From Apricaphanius iberus (Eukaryota > Chordata > Actinopteri > Cyprinodontiformes > Aphaniidae): a stretch of DNA of 64,000 nt. Positions within the stretch are counted from its first letter, which is position 1. Each line of letters starts with the position of its first letter. The stretch lies in the NCBI GenBank assembly GCA_028564705.1, contig JAPXFQ010002423.1, forward strand, positions 248,001 through 312,000. The letters run 5' to 3'. Below, piece by piece: positions 1-12,100 of the stretch. Position numbers and translations under genes: made by a program. The notes beneath the pieces are model-generated. The model did no database searches. It worked only from the letters and a program-made list of their open reading frames with translations, and was not told the origin of the DNA.

Positions 1-1340
1 CATTTTATTTTATAGTATCGGTTAACCTAGTGAATCTCAAACAAATAGTTGAATATTATTATACATCTCACTACATAGAACAAACCAGGTGGTTTTGGTA
101 TGTTGTACGTATGCATAAAAAAAAATCTTAGGCAAAACTGATCGGATCAGATTCGGACCCTGCTTTTTTGAATGGGTGACTATTTTTTTTTCCCTGGCAA
201 TCTTTCATCTTAGTATTATAGATTTTTACATTTTCCCTGGATTTTCCCTGGATGAAAATGTTCTTTAAAGTATTTTCTTCTTTTAAGTATTTATAGGTCA
301 TATGAGAGATTTTCTTTCACTCCGACAAAGAAAATACTTGTATCGAAGTAAGCTGCAATGTTCCAAAAGATCTCAGTCATAGGGCACCCTCTCCAGACTA
401 TGCCAGCTCAGTTTTGGGTAGGTCAATCAGCGTTCAAGCTTGGGGAGATGAAAAAATAAAGAAAGAAATAAAAATGACAACAACAAACACTGAAGTCCCA
501 CTAAACTCAGCCTGTCCTTGCTGCCCTGTCTAGTCGAGGTAAAACAGAGTTCACCAAAAGTTCATGCGTCCATTTGCATCGTGGATTTTGGTGCAATAGG
601 ATTGTGATTGGAGAGGAAAGAGGAGGAGCCAGCTTGCCAAATTTACCCAGAAAAACTGTTATGACACATGACGTGTTCTGCACTTTCGAGCCTGATACTT
701 GGGGGTCAATCGTCGGTCAGAGTGTTGCTCCAGGCCAACTGTGTTTTGGGATTCTGTGTGTGTATGACAAGCACAGGGACTTAGTTATTTTTTTTTAAGG
801 AAAACCCTAAAATATCTCTGTTACTGGCCCTGTGTCGTAACATCTCTGAGCTTGCCCCGCCCAACTTGAAAACAGGTTCAAACAGAGTTCACAGTGATAA
901 GCTACGCCTCTTTGCCACCACGTCACTGGGGACACGATGTTTTATCATAAGCACGACACACTTTAATCCAGGTTTCTGTTAGCAACGTCACAGCGACCCC
1001 TGATGGGTCCATACCGACATTCTCTGAAGCTTCTAATAACCTATTTAGAGAAGTACACTTCTCCTCAAGGCTCCTGACCCGTTTATGCTTAAAAAATATC
1101 TAATTCTTCACTTGTGAACGTTTTATTTTACTTTTTTCTGTTAAGATAACTCGACATCCCAAATTTCTTGCATTTTTTTACAAGGTTCCTGCATACAACT
1201 TCTGTAAATATGATTTTTGGGTTGAGTAAATTGTACTTTCAGGTGTAATGCCAATACTGTAATACAGATATATCAAAATAGAAGAAACTGTGAGACATAT
1301 TTTATCTCTAATTTTACATGTACATCCTCTCAATTAGTTA
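1..1340. other. Intergenic, no gene recognised
   Basis: AT-rich flank. An open frame at 574-798 (74 codons) has no recognisable motif and no flanking splice logic linking it to a gene. I see no RNA gene or clear repeat here. Confidence 0.5.
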
Positions 1341-1348
1341 TTTCTACA

Positions 1349-1510
1349 GCATACAGTGCATCTGGAAAGTATGCTCACTTCTTCCATATTTTGTCATGTT
1401 ACAATTTTATTCTAAAATTGGTTAAATATATTTCACCCTAAAATGACATGGAAAAGGCTTTTTGAGCTTTTGCCAATTTATTTAAAATAAAAACAGTGAA
1501 TTTGTTTTTT
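1349..1510. mobile_element. Tc1-like element terminal fragment
   Basis: CAGTGCATCTGGAAAGTATG, followed by a CTTCCATATTTTGTCATGTT segment and later TTATTTAAAATAAAAACAG, matches the end region of a very common fish Tc1/mariner element (consensus recalled, not searched). No transposase remains. Confidence 0.6.
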
Positions 1511-3955
1511 TTTACTGACTATATAGATTTTGAAGAAAATTAAATGAACCCACATAGAAAACAAAATCTGCACTCTACATTTGTTACGATACTTAGAACT
1601 GTCATTTCTGTTTTTGTATTGATATGACTTACGCAAAATAGAAAATAAAGCAGGATTTTTTTTTTTTTATTACATTTTAAGAAAACTAAAAACTAATTTT
1701 AAATTAATTAATTTAATTAAAAGTTAAGATATATTCATACATTTGAATAATGCAAGTTTTAATTTGTGGCCTAAAATGTTTGCCATGTTTCCGAGGCAGT
1801 TCAGTTTTTTTTGCTTTTAGTTTAAGTAAAAACAGATAAATAGGTTTCTTTTTTAGATTATTCTAATGGTCAAATCCTACCTATTTGTATTGCTATTCAA
1901 TCTGAAAAAAATATGTATTTAATCAAAAAACTGTTGTTACATGCAAATGTAAGCAAATACTGGTTTTATGTTAATTAACTAAATAAAAGCAATTTAATTT
2001 ACTTATTTTCTCTATTTTTACTATTTAAACAATAGGCTATTTCATTTCAACACTAGTCATACTTTTAACAAGTTTCTAAAGTAGTGTGGTGTATCAATTA
2101 TACTAAAGGATTCTATATCACTTTTGGTTTTAAACAGACTTTTTCCTAGAAGGTAATACAGTACCACCTAAGAAACAGACATTTTTATTTTTTTTTTAAA
2201 TCTTAGATGTAATAGCCTGTTTTTATGAAATAAAATTTAAATTAAACCTACAGCTATACAATATATATTGAAGACCATCAAATATATTTTAGCATCAGCA
2301 GAAAAATAGTTAATTTTCAAGGCTGAATAATTAAATAACTTGTAACTGAACAATATAACTGGGATCAATGTTCGTGTTGTTGGTAGTTTTTTAGTTTTTC
2401 ACAGTAAATAAAAACAAACGAAAGATAAACAGATATTTACAACAGATCCAAATTAGATCATAATGACTAATATATATATATATATTAGTTTTATATATAT
2501 ATATATATCAATATCATGGTTTGTGCATATAAAAACTGATGAAAACACCGTATTTTAATATACAGTTCCCCCTTTTGAAATATTCTATAACATTTTATAC
2601 GTGTCACAACCTTGTAAGTAGAATTCATGTTCGATGCTTGAGTAATTAAAAAGACCCACTTCCCCGGCTGGGGCCTCCCCGGCTGCTGCTTTCAGTATTA
2701 AGGAGGATGACGAACAGAATAAAGACCAAGAGCGCCCACTTGTGTTAAAAAAGTACTAGATATAGTAGATGTTGGGAAAAAAGTTTTTTTTTTTTTTCAT
2801 TTAATTCAGTAAATTTTAATCAATGAAATAAAATACATAATACAGTTACAGAATTCCAAAAATATTGTATTAGTGGCACAAAATGATACAATGACATTAG
2901 TAAAACAAAATGAACGGACCAACACCACACATTGTACTTTTCAAAGCTTAATATTAACTGCTGTTTGAAAAAAGAAAGAAAAAAACTTTAATTACAGAGT
3001 CATACAATTTATCTAGTACATATAATTTATTCGTTTTTGTTTGTTTATTTTTTCCCACCACAATTAATTTCTAAAACAGTGTACAATACCCAGGTTAGTG
3101 TTTAACTTACAACAGTCGAGAGGAACCAAATGGGAAAACCATTTAGAATAAACACTTGAAATTTAAGAGAATTATGAACGGGGTTTTTTTTGTGTTTTTT
3201 TTTTTTTTTTATCTAGTAATTACCATCTAGCAATTAAGGTTACAGGTCTTTAAACAAATGTATTTCACCTTGATAAAACTTTGTGCAAGTGTGGAGTGTA
3301 AGTGATTTACCTTCTATGCATCGATTTGGTCACACAGACCATTAATTAAATATTGATTCAAAAAGAATACATTGGAACATTTACATCAATAAATATCAAA
3401 TCCAAAGAAAACAAAAATATATAATAATTTAGCTTAAATCTTGGAAAATTAGCACAGCTAAAATACTAGTTCTTAAATTGATTTGAATAAGTTTTGAATT
3501 TAATCTCGGTTTACTCTACAAAAACTCCCCAAGTCAATAAGGTTGAATAGTGCATATTACATCTCATTTGCTGAAGAGTGTGCCGGTTGGAGCAGAGAAC
3601 CTCATGTATACATTTGATGGACGCCAGTATATCCAACAGATTTGCATGCACTGTCAGCATGGTTTTATATTTCCATGGGAAACATGCTGTTAACATACAA
3701 ACTATGTGAGCAAATTATTAGACAAGCAAGCTTCAAGACCTTTTCAAACAGTAAACCACATAAAGAAGTCAGGTTTCAGTCATGGAACTGTTCATATTTT
3801 CTTTAGTGGGATGGTCCCAACCCAGACTAAAGACGCTGGAAAATAAACTTTCACCATGATCTGATATAAAAAGGAAAAAAGAAAAGATTAGCCATCAGTG
3901 AAAATACTGTCTCCATTGGATTTAATGTGATTAATGTGATATATATCTATCTCTT

Positions 3956-3996
<41 letters not shown>

Positions 3997-4800
3997 ATTC
4001 AATAATATGATACATTCCACACATGTAATAACCAATAAATAATCATACATAATAAATTGACACAAATTATAAGACAAATGAAAAAAAGAAATATGTAAAT
4101 AAATAAATCAAGACCAAAGACAAAATAAACATAAACCAGGAACACATATTAAATTTAGACATTCGAAGAGGAGTGGGAAGAAGTACAAACATTTTATCCC
4201 ACCTCTTTCGTATAAAATTAATATTATTTAATTATTTACTTTTGTGTAATAATAATAATAATAATGATAATAATATTAATAATATACTGCACTACTACTA
4301 TAATAATAACAACGATAAAAAATGTAGTAAACATTGTCACTGCATGAGGCATACAGTAAAACCAAAAACAACATCAAAATAATAACGGAGAAAAAAAAAA
4401 CGGAGAAAAAAAGCAAAGAAAAAGCTCCCGGTAAAAATCAAACACGCTCTTCATTTCTATACCTAATATAAATGTTTTGTTTAAATATTTTTTTAAACTG
4501 CATCATATTTGGATATTTACACAGTTTGACTCCACGAAATGGAATGCAAAATGTTTTCCTAGTTGTGCAAACATGAAGGATTCTGAAATTTAATTGATGC
4601 CTTAAGAGATAACCCTGTTCCCTTCTATTAAATATTTTTTTATGTTTTCAGGTAAGATATTTTTTTTTACTTTAAATAATATCTTTGCAGTCTAAAATTC
4701 CACAATGTCTCTCAATTATAAAAGTTTTGACCGGAGGAACAATGAGTTTGTGTGATCCTTATATCCTGCCCTATGATTCTACTGTATTACTTTTTTTGTT
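1511..4800. other. AT-rich intergenic stretch with microsatellites
   Basis: No gene recognised. It contains short AT repeats near 2470-2508, a (TA)n(TG)n tract at about 3958-3998, and an AAT-type trinucleotide tract at about 4245-4320 that produces a spurious Asn-rich reading frame. A small GC-richer block at 2655-2745 is unexplained. Confidence 0.6.
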
Positions 4801-4812
4801 AAATGAATAATT

Positions 4813-5178
4813 TTATAATTTTGCTTTTTTTAATACTGTGATGTATCTTGAAATTTTGGTTTTTACATGTTTGATTTGTGATTTCCAATTAATTTTGTCA
4901 TCAATGATCACCCCTAAGAATTTTATTTCATCCACTAATTCAATACTTACTCTATCCAACTGTGTATTCAAATGCAGATCAGTTTCGTGCTTATCAAAAA
5001 GTATTACTCTTGTTTTGCTCATATTTAATGATAATTTATTTATATCCAGCCATGCTTTTAATTTGTTCAATTCATTAATAATAACTTGTGCCAGGGTTTC
5101 TAAATCACTGCTGGAACAAAATATATTTGTATAAACAGCAAATAAAACATTTAACATTTGTAACATTTGTCTGTGCAT
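4813..5178 (-). pseudogene. LINE reverse transcriptase fragment
   Basis: The 121-codon minus-strand frame shows the region after the reverse transcriptase active site: ETLAQVIINELNKLKAWLDI, NKLSLNMSKTRVILF, then EIKFLGVIIDDKINW. This is a typical non-LTR retrotransposon pattern (Jockey/L2-like superfamily; exact clade not determinable here). Where the catalytic F-A-D-D box should stand the sequence reads FAVY, so even this fragment is catalytically dead. It is 5' truncated with nothing recognisable upstream. Confidence 0.8.
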
Positions 5179-6250
5179 GATTTACTGAGATTACAATGAT
5201 GCACACGTGAGGCGATGGATGACCATCCACTTTTCAAGCACTCTCTGGTTATTTTCTAATCGTTCGGGTTATTTTCTAATCATGTTCTAATTCGTTCTGA
5301 ACAGACCGCAGGTGGTGCCCCTGTTACATAGATATGAGCTCCTCTTGCGCCTTGCAAGCTTTACGTGTGAGTCGCATAAGATAAACCTTCTAGCTGCAAC
5401 AAATGCCCAGGGGGCATTATTAATTTATCTGGCACGTGTTTGTATGTGTAACAAAAAGCAGCAAAGAACCTACAGGTCACATAGACACAGAAACTTTAAT
5501 AATGCTGTGCAAAGTGGGAGTTAATCTATAAACTGACTGAGGAGGATAATTTTGAAAATTAAACACTAAGCTTATACAATTTTTAATCATATTTTTGAGA
5601 CTGCTGACTTTTATTGTAGTTAATAGAAAATAATAATATTATTTCAGTTTTAAAACGTAAACTATACTGGTACTGATAAAATGTCTAATTTAGGAGAGTA
5701 ATTATTTCAATTATTGTTTTAAATTAATTTTTTGTACACATTAAAGCCTTTTGGACGTTTATTTAACTACTCATTCTGACCACAGAGAATGCATGCTTTG
5801 AAATGATACAATCAAAAATCAGGCCCAATCCTGAAATTGTTTCAGGACTCGGCAAAGTGTTCACTGAAAAAGCCAAGTGTCCATTAAACTTCAAAACAAG
5901 GTGACCCTAAATAATATTTATTGCTATTATTTTTTTAAAGACAACATTCTGAAACTATACTTAAAATGACACTTCAATTTTAGGTCTGTTCAGTTTTGGC
6001 CAAGGATAAATATTTTATTTTACTACTCTTCTGAAATGGCATGCATTACCTCCATTTTTCAAACATTAAAAGACCTTAAGATAACACTATTCATGGCTGT
6101 GATGTTTGATTTTCATCCTCCAAAATCCTTTCATATTTAAATAATTGTGTTTCCATGGGGAAAACTTGTTTTGCTTTTAAAATGTGATTAATCAAGATTA
6201 ATTAATTGGAAAGCATCTAATTAATTAGATTGTTTTTAATCGAGTCCCAC
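5179..6250. other. Intergenic, no gene recognised
   Basis: Contains a short imperfect direct repeat of GGTTATTTTCTAATC near 5248-5282. Nothing else is recognisable. Confidence 0.5.
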
Positions 6251-6251
6251 C

Positions 6252-6253
<2 letters not shown>

Positions 6254-6311
<58 letters not shown>
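6254..6311. repeat. (TA)n microsatellite
   Basis: About 29 TA units directly abutting the left end of the Tc1-like element. Tc1 elements insert at TA dinucleotides, so the target may have been a shorter TA repeat. Confidence 0.95.
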
Positions 6312-6315
<4 letters not shown>

Positions 6316-6447
6316 ACAAGTATTTGATACACCGCTGAGTTTTGACACTTACAAAGCAGGTCTGTAATTTTGTATCAAAGGTATTCTTCAACTGTGAGGG
6401 ACAGAATGATTTTTAAATAATTAATTTCCATTGTATTGCATGACATA

Positions 6448-6782
6448 CAGTACAGACCAAACATTTAGAAACACCTTCTCATTCAATGAGTTTCCTTTCT
6501 TTTCATGACTACTGACATTGTAGATTCACACTGAAGGCATCAAAACTATGAATTAACACATATGGAATTATGCAGTACTTTTACAATAAAGTGTGAAATA
6601 ACCTGCCCTCCAAAGTTACCAGACCTAAACCCAATCGAAATGATTTGGGGTGAGCTAAACCACAGAGTTAAAGGGGCTCATTCATAGTTTTGATGCCCTT
6701 AATTGAGAATCTACAATGTAGTCATGCAAAGAAAGGAAAGTCATTGAATGACAAGGTGTGTCCAAACTTTTGGTCTGTACTG
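6448..6782. mobile_element. Nested Tc1-like deletion derivative
   Basis: Begins CAGTACAGACCAAACATTT and ends in the inverted form CCAAACTTTTGGTCTGTACTG, flanked by a TA on each side (6446-6447 and 6783-6784). Inside is a plus-strand scrap of Tc1 transposase (LPDLNPIEMIWGELNHRV). Removing the element and one TA restores the host inverted repeat (GCATGACATAAG), which matches the host's right arm (CTTATGTCATGC). Confidence 0.92.
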
Positions 6783-6849
6783 TAAGCATTTGATACATCA
6801 GAGAAACATAACTCAATATTTGGTACAGAAACGTTTATTTGCAATTACA

Positions 6850-7760
6850 GAGATTAGATATTTTATGTAGTTCTTCACCCAGTTTGCCCACACTGCAGGA
6901 GGGATTTTGGCCCACACCTCCTTACAGATATTCTCCAGAGCGTTCAGGTTTCGGGGCTGTCGCTGAGCAACACAGTTTTTCAGCTCTCTCCAAAGACTTT
7001 CTATTGGATTCAGGTCTGGAGACTGGCTAGGCCACTCCAGGAACCTTGAGATGCTTCCTATTGGGCCTCTCCTTAGTTGCCCTGTTTGTGTGTTTTAGAT
7101 CGTTGTCATGCTGGAAGACCCAGCCATGACCCATCTTCAATGCTCTTACTGAGGGAAGAAGATTGTTGGCCAAGATCTTACAATACATGGCCCCATCTAT
7201 CCTCCTCTTAATAATGTGCAGTCATCCCATTCCCTTAGCAGAAAAGCATCCCCAAAGAATTATGTTTCCACCTCCATGCTTTACAATTGGGATGATGTTC
7301 TTGGGGTTAAACTCATCCTTCTTCCTTCTCCAAATACGGCGAGTGGAGTGTAGACCAAAAAGGTTCATTTTTGTCTCATCAGACCACATAACCTTCTCCC
7401 ATTCCTCCTCTGGATCATCCAGATGGTCATTGACAAACTTCAGACGGACCTTGACATGCGCTGGTCTAAGCAGGGAGAACTTGCATGCAGTGCAGGATTT
7501 TAATCCATGATGGCGGAGTGTGTTACTGATGTTTTTCTTTGAAACTGTGGTCCCAACTCTATTCAGGTCATTGACCAGGTCCTGCTGTGTCGTTCTGGGC
7601 TCATCCCTTATTGTCCTCATGATCATTGATGCCCCCAGAGGAGAGATCTTGCATGGTGCTCCAGACCGAGGGAGATTGACCGTCGTCTTGAACTTCTTAC
7701 ATTTTCTAATTATTGCACCAACAGTTGTTGCCTTCTCACTAAGCTGCTTTCAGTTAATAC
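6850..7760 (-). pseudogene. Tc1-family transposase remnant
   Basis: The minus-strand translation shows the N-terminal region ([34 protein letters not shown]), the central block [20 protein letters not shown], and the DDE core with its first Asp in [13 protein letters not shown]. The frame is open at 7626-7222; then FSAKGMG is followed by a TGA where the family has Thr/Gly-Arg. The C-terminal part ([12 protein letters not shown] with the second Asp, then [20 protein letters not shown]) is in shifted frames. No start codon in a proper context is seen. Inactive. Confidence 0.88.
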
Positions 7761-8034
7761 AGGTAATGAGTGGAGAACAGGAGGGCTTCTTAAAGAAGAA
7801 CTAACAGGTCTGAGGGAGCCTAAACTCTTACTGGTTGATAGGCAGTCAAATACTTATGTCATGCAATAAAATGGAAATTAATTATTTAAAATTCATCCAC
7901 TGTGATTTTCTCAATTTTTGTTTGAGATTTTGTTCCTCACAGTTGTAGAGTACCTTTGATACAAAATAACAGACCTATACATGTTTTGTAAGTAAGAAAA
8001 CTTCAAAAATCAGCAATTTATCAAATATTCGTTC

Positions 8035-9026
8035 TATATTTGCATTTGTGTAAAATTCAAAATAGGCATACAAAAAAAAAAACTTTACATTTCTAATTAA
8101 TGTTGTGAATTTTAAGAGTTATGGATATGCAATATTGGTTAACCTTTTCCATAAATCCAGCAATGAACATATAATGGGATATATAAAGTATTTTTTTAAA
8201 ATAAATATTCGTAAAAAAATTGTTATTTGTGCCCCACCGAATAACGTGTTCGGGGTTGGTTCCACCCCTACTGACCGTGTTCTGCTATCCTGTTGAGTTG
8301 TTAGCATTTAGCTTCGGCTTCTAACTTCTACTACCAGAGAGCACTTGTCTAGCAGAGAGCGCTCTGCTCTCTGCTAGACAAGGTAGGCAAGACCATGGAT
8401 AGTAATTTTTCCATGTGACGTAGAAGGGAAATGCTTTTTTCAATCACTCGTTTTATTTTTTTATTTTTTTGCTTGTGGCTAATGCAGGCAATGAGGGTCG
8501 AAGAACATATTCATATGCAGTGTGTCTGTAATATGTCAGAATGACTGTATTTTAAAAAAAGAAACACTTTTTCATGTTTTTCAGTGAAGGAGCCCTTTAA
8601 ATAAATATATCTTTAAAATTAAAGATGACTTTCTTTTTTCTTTTTTTTTAATATATAGAACCAAATAAACTACTGATTCAGGTTTGCGCTAAAATTACCT
8701 AACTTTTCAAATATTGCCCAACTTTCAATAGTAAGAAAAGTGTATTTGTAACGTGACTTCCCAGATACAGAGTCACAAAGCATTTACAAAATATTAACAA
8801 AGTGATTATAGCCCCAGATAATATAAAAAGGGTTTTCACAAGCAGCTATCTAATAAAACGTTTATAATCAATAGTTTGTGCGAAAAATAAACCATCTCCC
8901 ATATAATTTAGATTAAAAGATCTTCTGACAATGGTGTCCAGCTTGTACACAATATTATAACGTCATTTGACAAAATAAGTGAAAGAAACTTAAGCGAAGT
9001 TACGTTACCTAACAACTGCTGCTGTT
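8035..9026. other. Spacer and 3' flank of the MFSD8-like gene, with a perfect hairpin
   Basis: Holds the likely 3' untranslated region of the minus-strand transporter; a candidate minus-strand AATAAA lies near 8450. Also holds a perfect 16-bp inverted repeat at 8344-8382. No other gene seen. Confidence 0.5.
8344..8382. repeat. Perfect 16-bp inverted repeat with 7-base loop
   Basis: Left arm CTTGTCTAGCAGAGAG (8344-8359), loop CGCTCTG, right arm CTCTCTGCTAGACAAG (8367-8382): every arm base pairs. Could be the core of a foldback element or a hairpin in the transporter's 3' region. Confidence 0.9.
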
Positions 9027-9104
9027 TTAGGTACAGATGTGTGAACTTTCCATGTGATCCACTGTAGGCTCCACCAGGCGGTTGTATGAGAAGGCCAGCA
9101 TAAT
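9027..9104 (-). CDS. Terminal coding exon of the MFSD8-like gene
   Basis: This 78-nt exon has no long ORF of its own. It is supported by an acceptor ending CTACAG at 9105-9110, phase 0 continuation from the donor after 10495 (CTCACG then GTAGGT), and a product [13 protein letters not shown] that completes the last membrane helix the way LGVVYKRLIAL does in human MFSD8. The stop is TAA at 9027-9029. Without splicing, the previous exon would instead run through its donor to a KKIKNN tail that stops at 10459, which does not resemble the family. Confidence 0.85.
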   Translation of the reverse strand: MMLAFSYNRLVEPTVDHMESSHICT

Positions 9105-12100
9105 CTGTAGTAAATGCAAATAATTTGTCTTATTGATTAAGAAAAAACAAAACAAAAATACTTGCAAGCCAAAGGACTCAAAGTGACTAAGTTAAATTTA
9201 TAAAGATGTGATAACAGGATAGGCCACATTTTGTCTCATTCTTAGATATTTCAGATCAAACTACTTTAAAAGTAGATCAAGATCAGCTAAATGAACACAA
9301 AGAGTAGTTCTTAAATGATGTCATTAATAAATAAAAAGAGCTTTACAATCCAACCTGGTGCTATTTGAAGAATACTAATAATAATGACTGTTGCTACCAA
9401 GGGTGGCAGCAACAGTCATTATTAGTATTAGTTTTACTTTTTTTATATTGTTGTTTAGAGACTGTTCTTTGTCTTGCTAGATCATTTTAATTAGATTTAA
9501 GTCTGGACTTTGACTTAACCATTCAAAAGTTTATTTGAGCCATTCAGAGGTGGACTTGCCACTGCGCTTTAGGTCCTGGTGCAAAACCCAGGGGCACTTG
9601 AGCTGAATGTTACCAACTGATGCCAAGACATATTCCTTAGGATTTGTTGGTTGTTGTTTTTTTGCTAGGGAGCAAAATTCATGGTTCCATCAATAACATC
9701 AAATTAGGGATGCACTGATACCGGTATTGATATTTCATTTTCTGTCTTATTCATCATCATCTGGTGAAACAGGCAGAGAAGAAAATTAAACCTGTCATTC
9801 AATTCATTGCTTTTTTTGTGTGGTTGAAGTAGTGGCATTGGTAGTCGGTATCGGCAAATACTCCAAGTATTGGTATGGTATCAGTTTGAAAAAAGTGGTA
9901 TCATTGCATCCCCACATCATATCACTTGTTTTGAATAAAAACTGGTGAAAGCACTTTTTCTACATTTTTTTCTTACACAACACGGGCTACTGGTTAGTGA
10001 ATTTTAGCTTCGGTCTATCTGAACCCCAAACAATGTTGTGTGTCTTTTTTTTTTGGTGTTTTTTTTTTTTTTTTGTGCTCATACAAATTTACAATTTCTA
10101 AAAATGGCCAAAAGAAATACCACAACCATTTTTTCACCACCGTAAGAGCTGGTTCTTGAACCTTTTTTTGTTATATTTTTAATTACACATCAGGTGATAG
10201 ACAATTATAAAAAACACCAATATGAAACCAGACATAAATAATGCTGCTTAAAATATGAACTTCACATTTGGGGATGTAAAGCTGCACTTTTTGATGATGT
10301 AGAACAAAAAAAAAAAAATCAGTTAAGGTAGGAAGAGGAAACAAATTAAAATGCAAATGTGGTCATCTACAATTTGAACTTTTGATATTATCTATCATGG
10401 ACTCTTGAAGATACAGTTTCATAAGCAGAAGATATTTTCAGAGTTTTATGTTCAGGATTTACCATAATTTATTATTCTTTATTTTTTTACCTACCGTGAG
10501 CAGGACCAGCAGTGCCACCATGGCACCCATCATTATATACATATTCTCAGTGAGACCACCTGCCCAGAGAGGGCCCAGGATGGTGGCTAGACCCCCCACA
10601 GAGCGGCGTACTCCCTGACTGAAGCCTGCAGGGAAAGTGACAAACACACTGTTAACACACACATCAGTAAAAAAGGGAGTTAAAAAACTTTTTCTGATTA
10701 GCATGATTAAGCCTATGGGGAACAACCGGGTAGGTAAGTAGGAAGCCAAAATTTGTTAGGAAAAAGTATTATATGCAAGTATTATTAATTACTATACTTT
10801 AAGTATACTAATTTTAAACCTAATATAAGAGAGTATATGTCAGTTTACTCTTAATGTACTTAAGCGAAAATACCCTTTGCAAAGTTAATGTTACTTATAC
10901 TTAGCTTTTATTAAAAGACATACTAAAAGTCTAAGTATATTTAGCTCATACTTATATTTAAACTTTTGAATGATATACAAAGGTAGTACTGTATTAGTAG
11001 TTCTTTGTTTTCAGACAGTTTTATACTCAATTCTGTTTCTATGGACTGTCCTTTACACTGCAATACTACGGTTAGATACTGAGGTTACATGTAACTAGAA
11101 ATCTTTGTTAAACAAAATAAAATACCAAAATCCATGTTTGTCGCGTTTTTATTTAACTTTTTATTATATTTATATTATTTATTGTAACTTTTGGGATGAC
11201 TGTGGCTCAGGAGTTAGGAGTTTGGTTTTTAATTGTAGAATTGCTGGTTTGAGCCCCAGCCTTGACTCAGCATACTGCACATAATATAATGTATAACTAA
11301 AATGGGCACTAGACGTTTACTGGTAGTAAACCAATAGTATACCTAGAAGATTATGTTCAGTATACATTAAAGTGTACTTTAACTAACTAAAAGTAGACTT
11401 AAAGTTCATTACAAGTAAAACTAAAAGCATACCGGGAACATAACTCTATGTGTACTTCAAAATGTAGTTTTATCAACTTAAAGAGGGCCAATTTAGTAAA
11501 AAAAAAAGTATAATTGTTAGTAATCTGTTAGTATATTTGTATCAGTGTACTTGGAGAATAAAAGTATACTTGAGGAAATATAATGTTCTATATTTAGGTA
11601 AGGGATAAAAAGAGCAGCAAATATGAATGCATCCACAAGAGGGTGCTGTTCCTCACCTTGGGTTCTCTCAGAGGTAACTTTGGAGAAGAGGGAAACCTGG
11701 GCCACAGCTACAAAAGGTAAACCCAAAACCTGCAGAAAAACCCCGATAATGAACTCAGTCAGCTGCCATGAAAAACCACCTGCAGAAAACACAAGAAACA
11801 CACAGAGGGCTTAAAATTTTTCAGAATTCCTAACGATTCTTCAACATTTACTGGTATTTCACGGTTTATTTAACAAAATAATGAAACTCCTGGACTTTAT
11901 TTAAATGATAAATGGCCTTTACTTGCATAGCACTTTCACAGCACCTTGAACTACCTGTTGTTGAAAGTGTGCAATACAATTTAAATTGTTAAAAGGTAAT
12001 ACAGCAAGTGGAGACTGACCTAATGGGTTAGCAAGAAAGATGAGGCACCAGATACAGGAGATGTTGCAAATGGTCAAACCAATGGCAAGGACCACCCGCT

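Larger units (their letters stand above)
6312..8034 (-). mobile_element. Tc1-like transposon (inactive), carrying a nested element
   Basis: The ends are long inverted repeats of about 200 bp. Left end: GAGAACAAGTATTTGATAC, later TTGTATCAAAGGTA and ACTGTGAGG. The right end reads the same in reverse complement (GAACGAATATTTGATA, TTGTATCAAAGGTA, ACTGTGAGG). Flanking TA dinucleotides fit Tc1 insertion. The body encodes a broken transposase on the minus strand. A 335-bp second element sits in the left repeat. Confidence 0.9.

Noticed and set aside
574..798. 74-codon frame as a gene
   Set aside because: No recognisable motif, no neighbouring exon in phase, and its length is not exceptional for 64 kb.
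4173..4382. Asn-rich 69-codon frame
   Set aside because: It is a read-through of an AAT trinucleotide tract, not a gene.
7163..7510. Plus-strand 115-codon frame over the Tc1 element
   Set aside because: It is the antisense shadow of the transposase, which reads on the minus strand.
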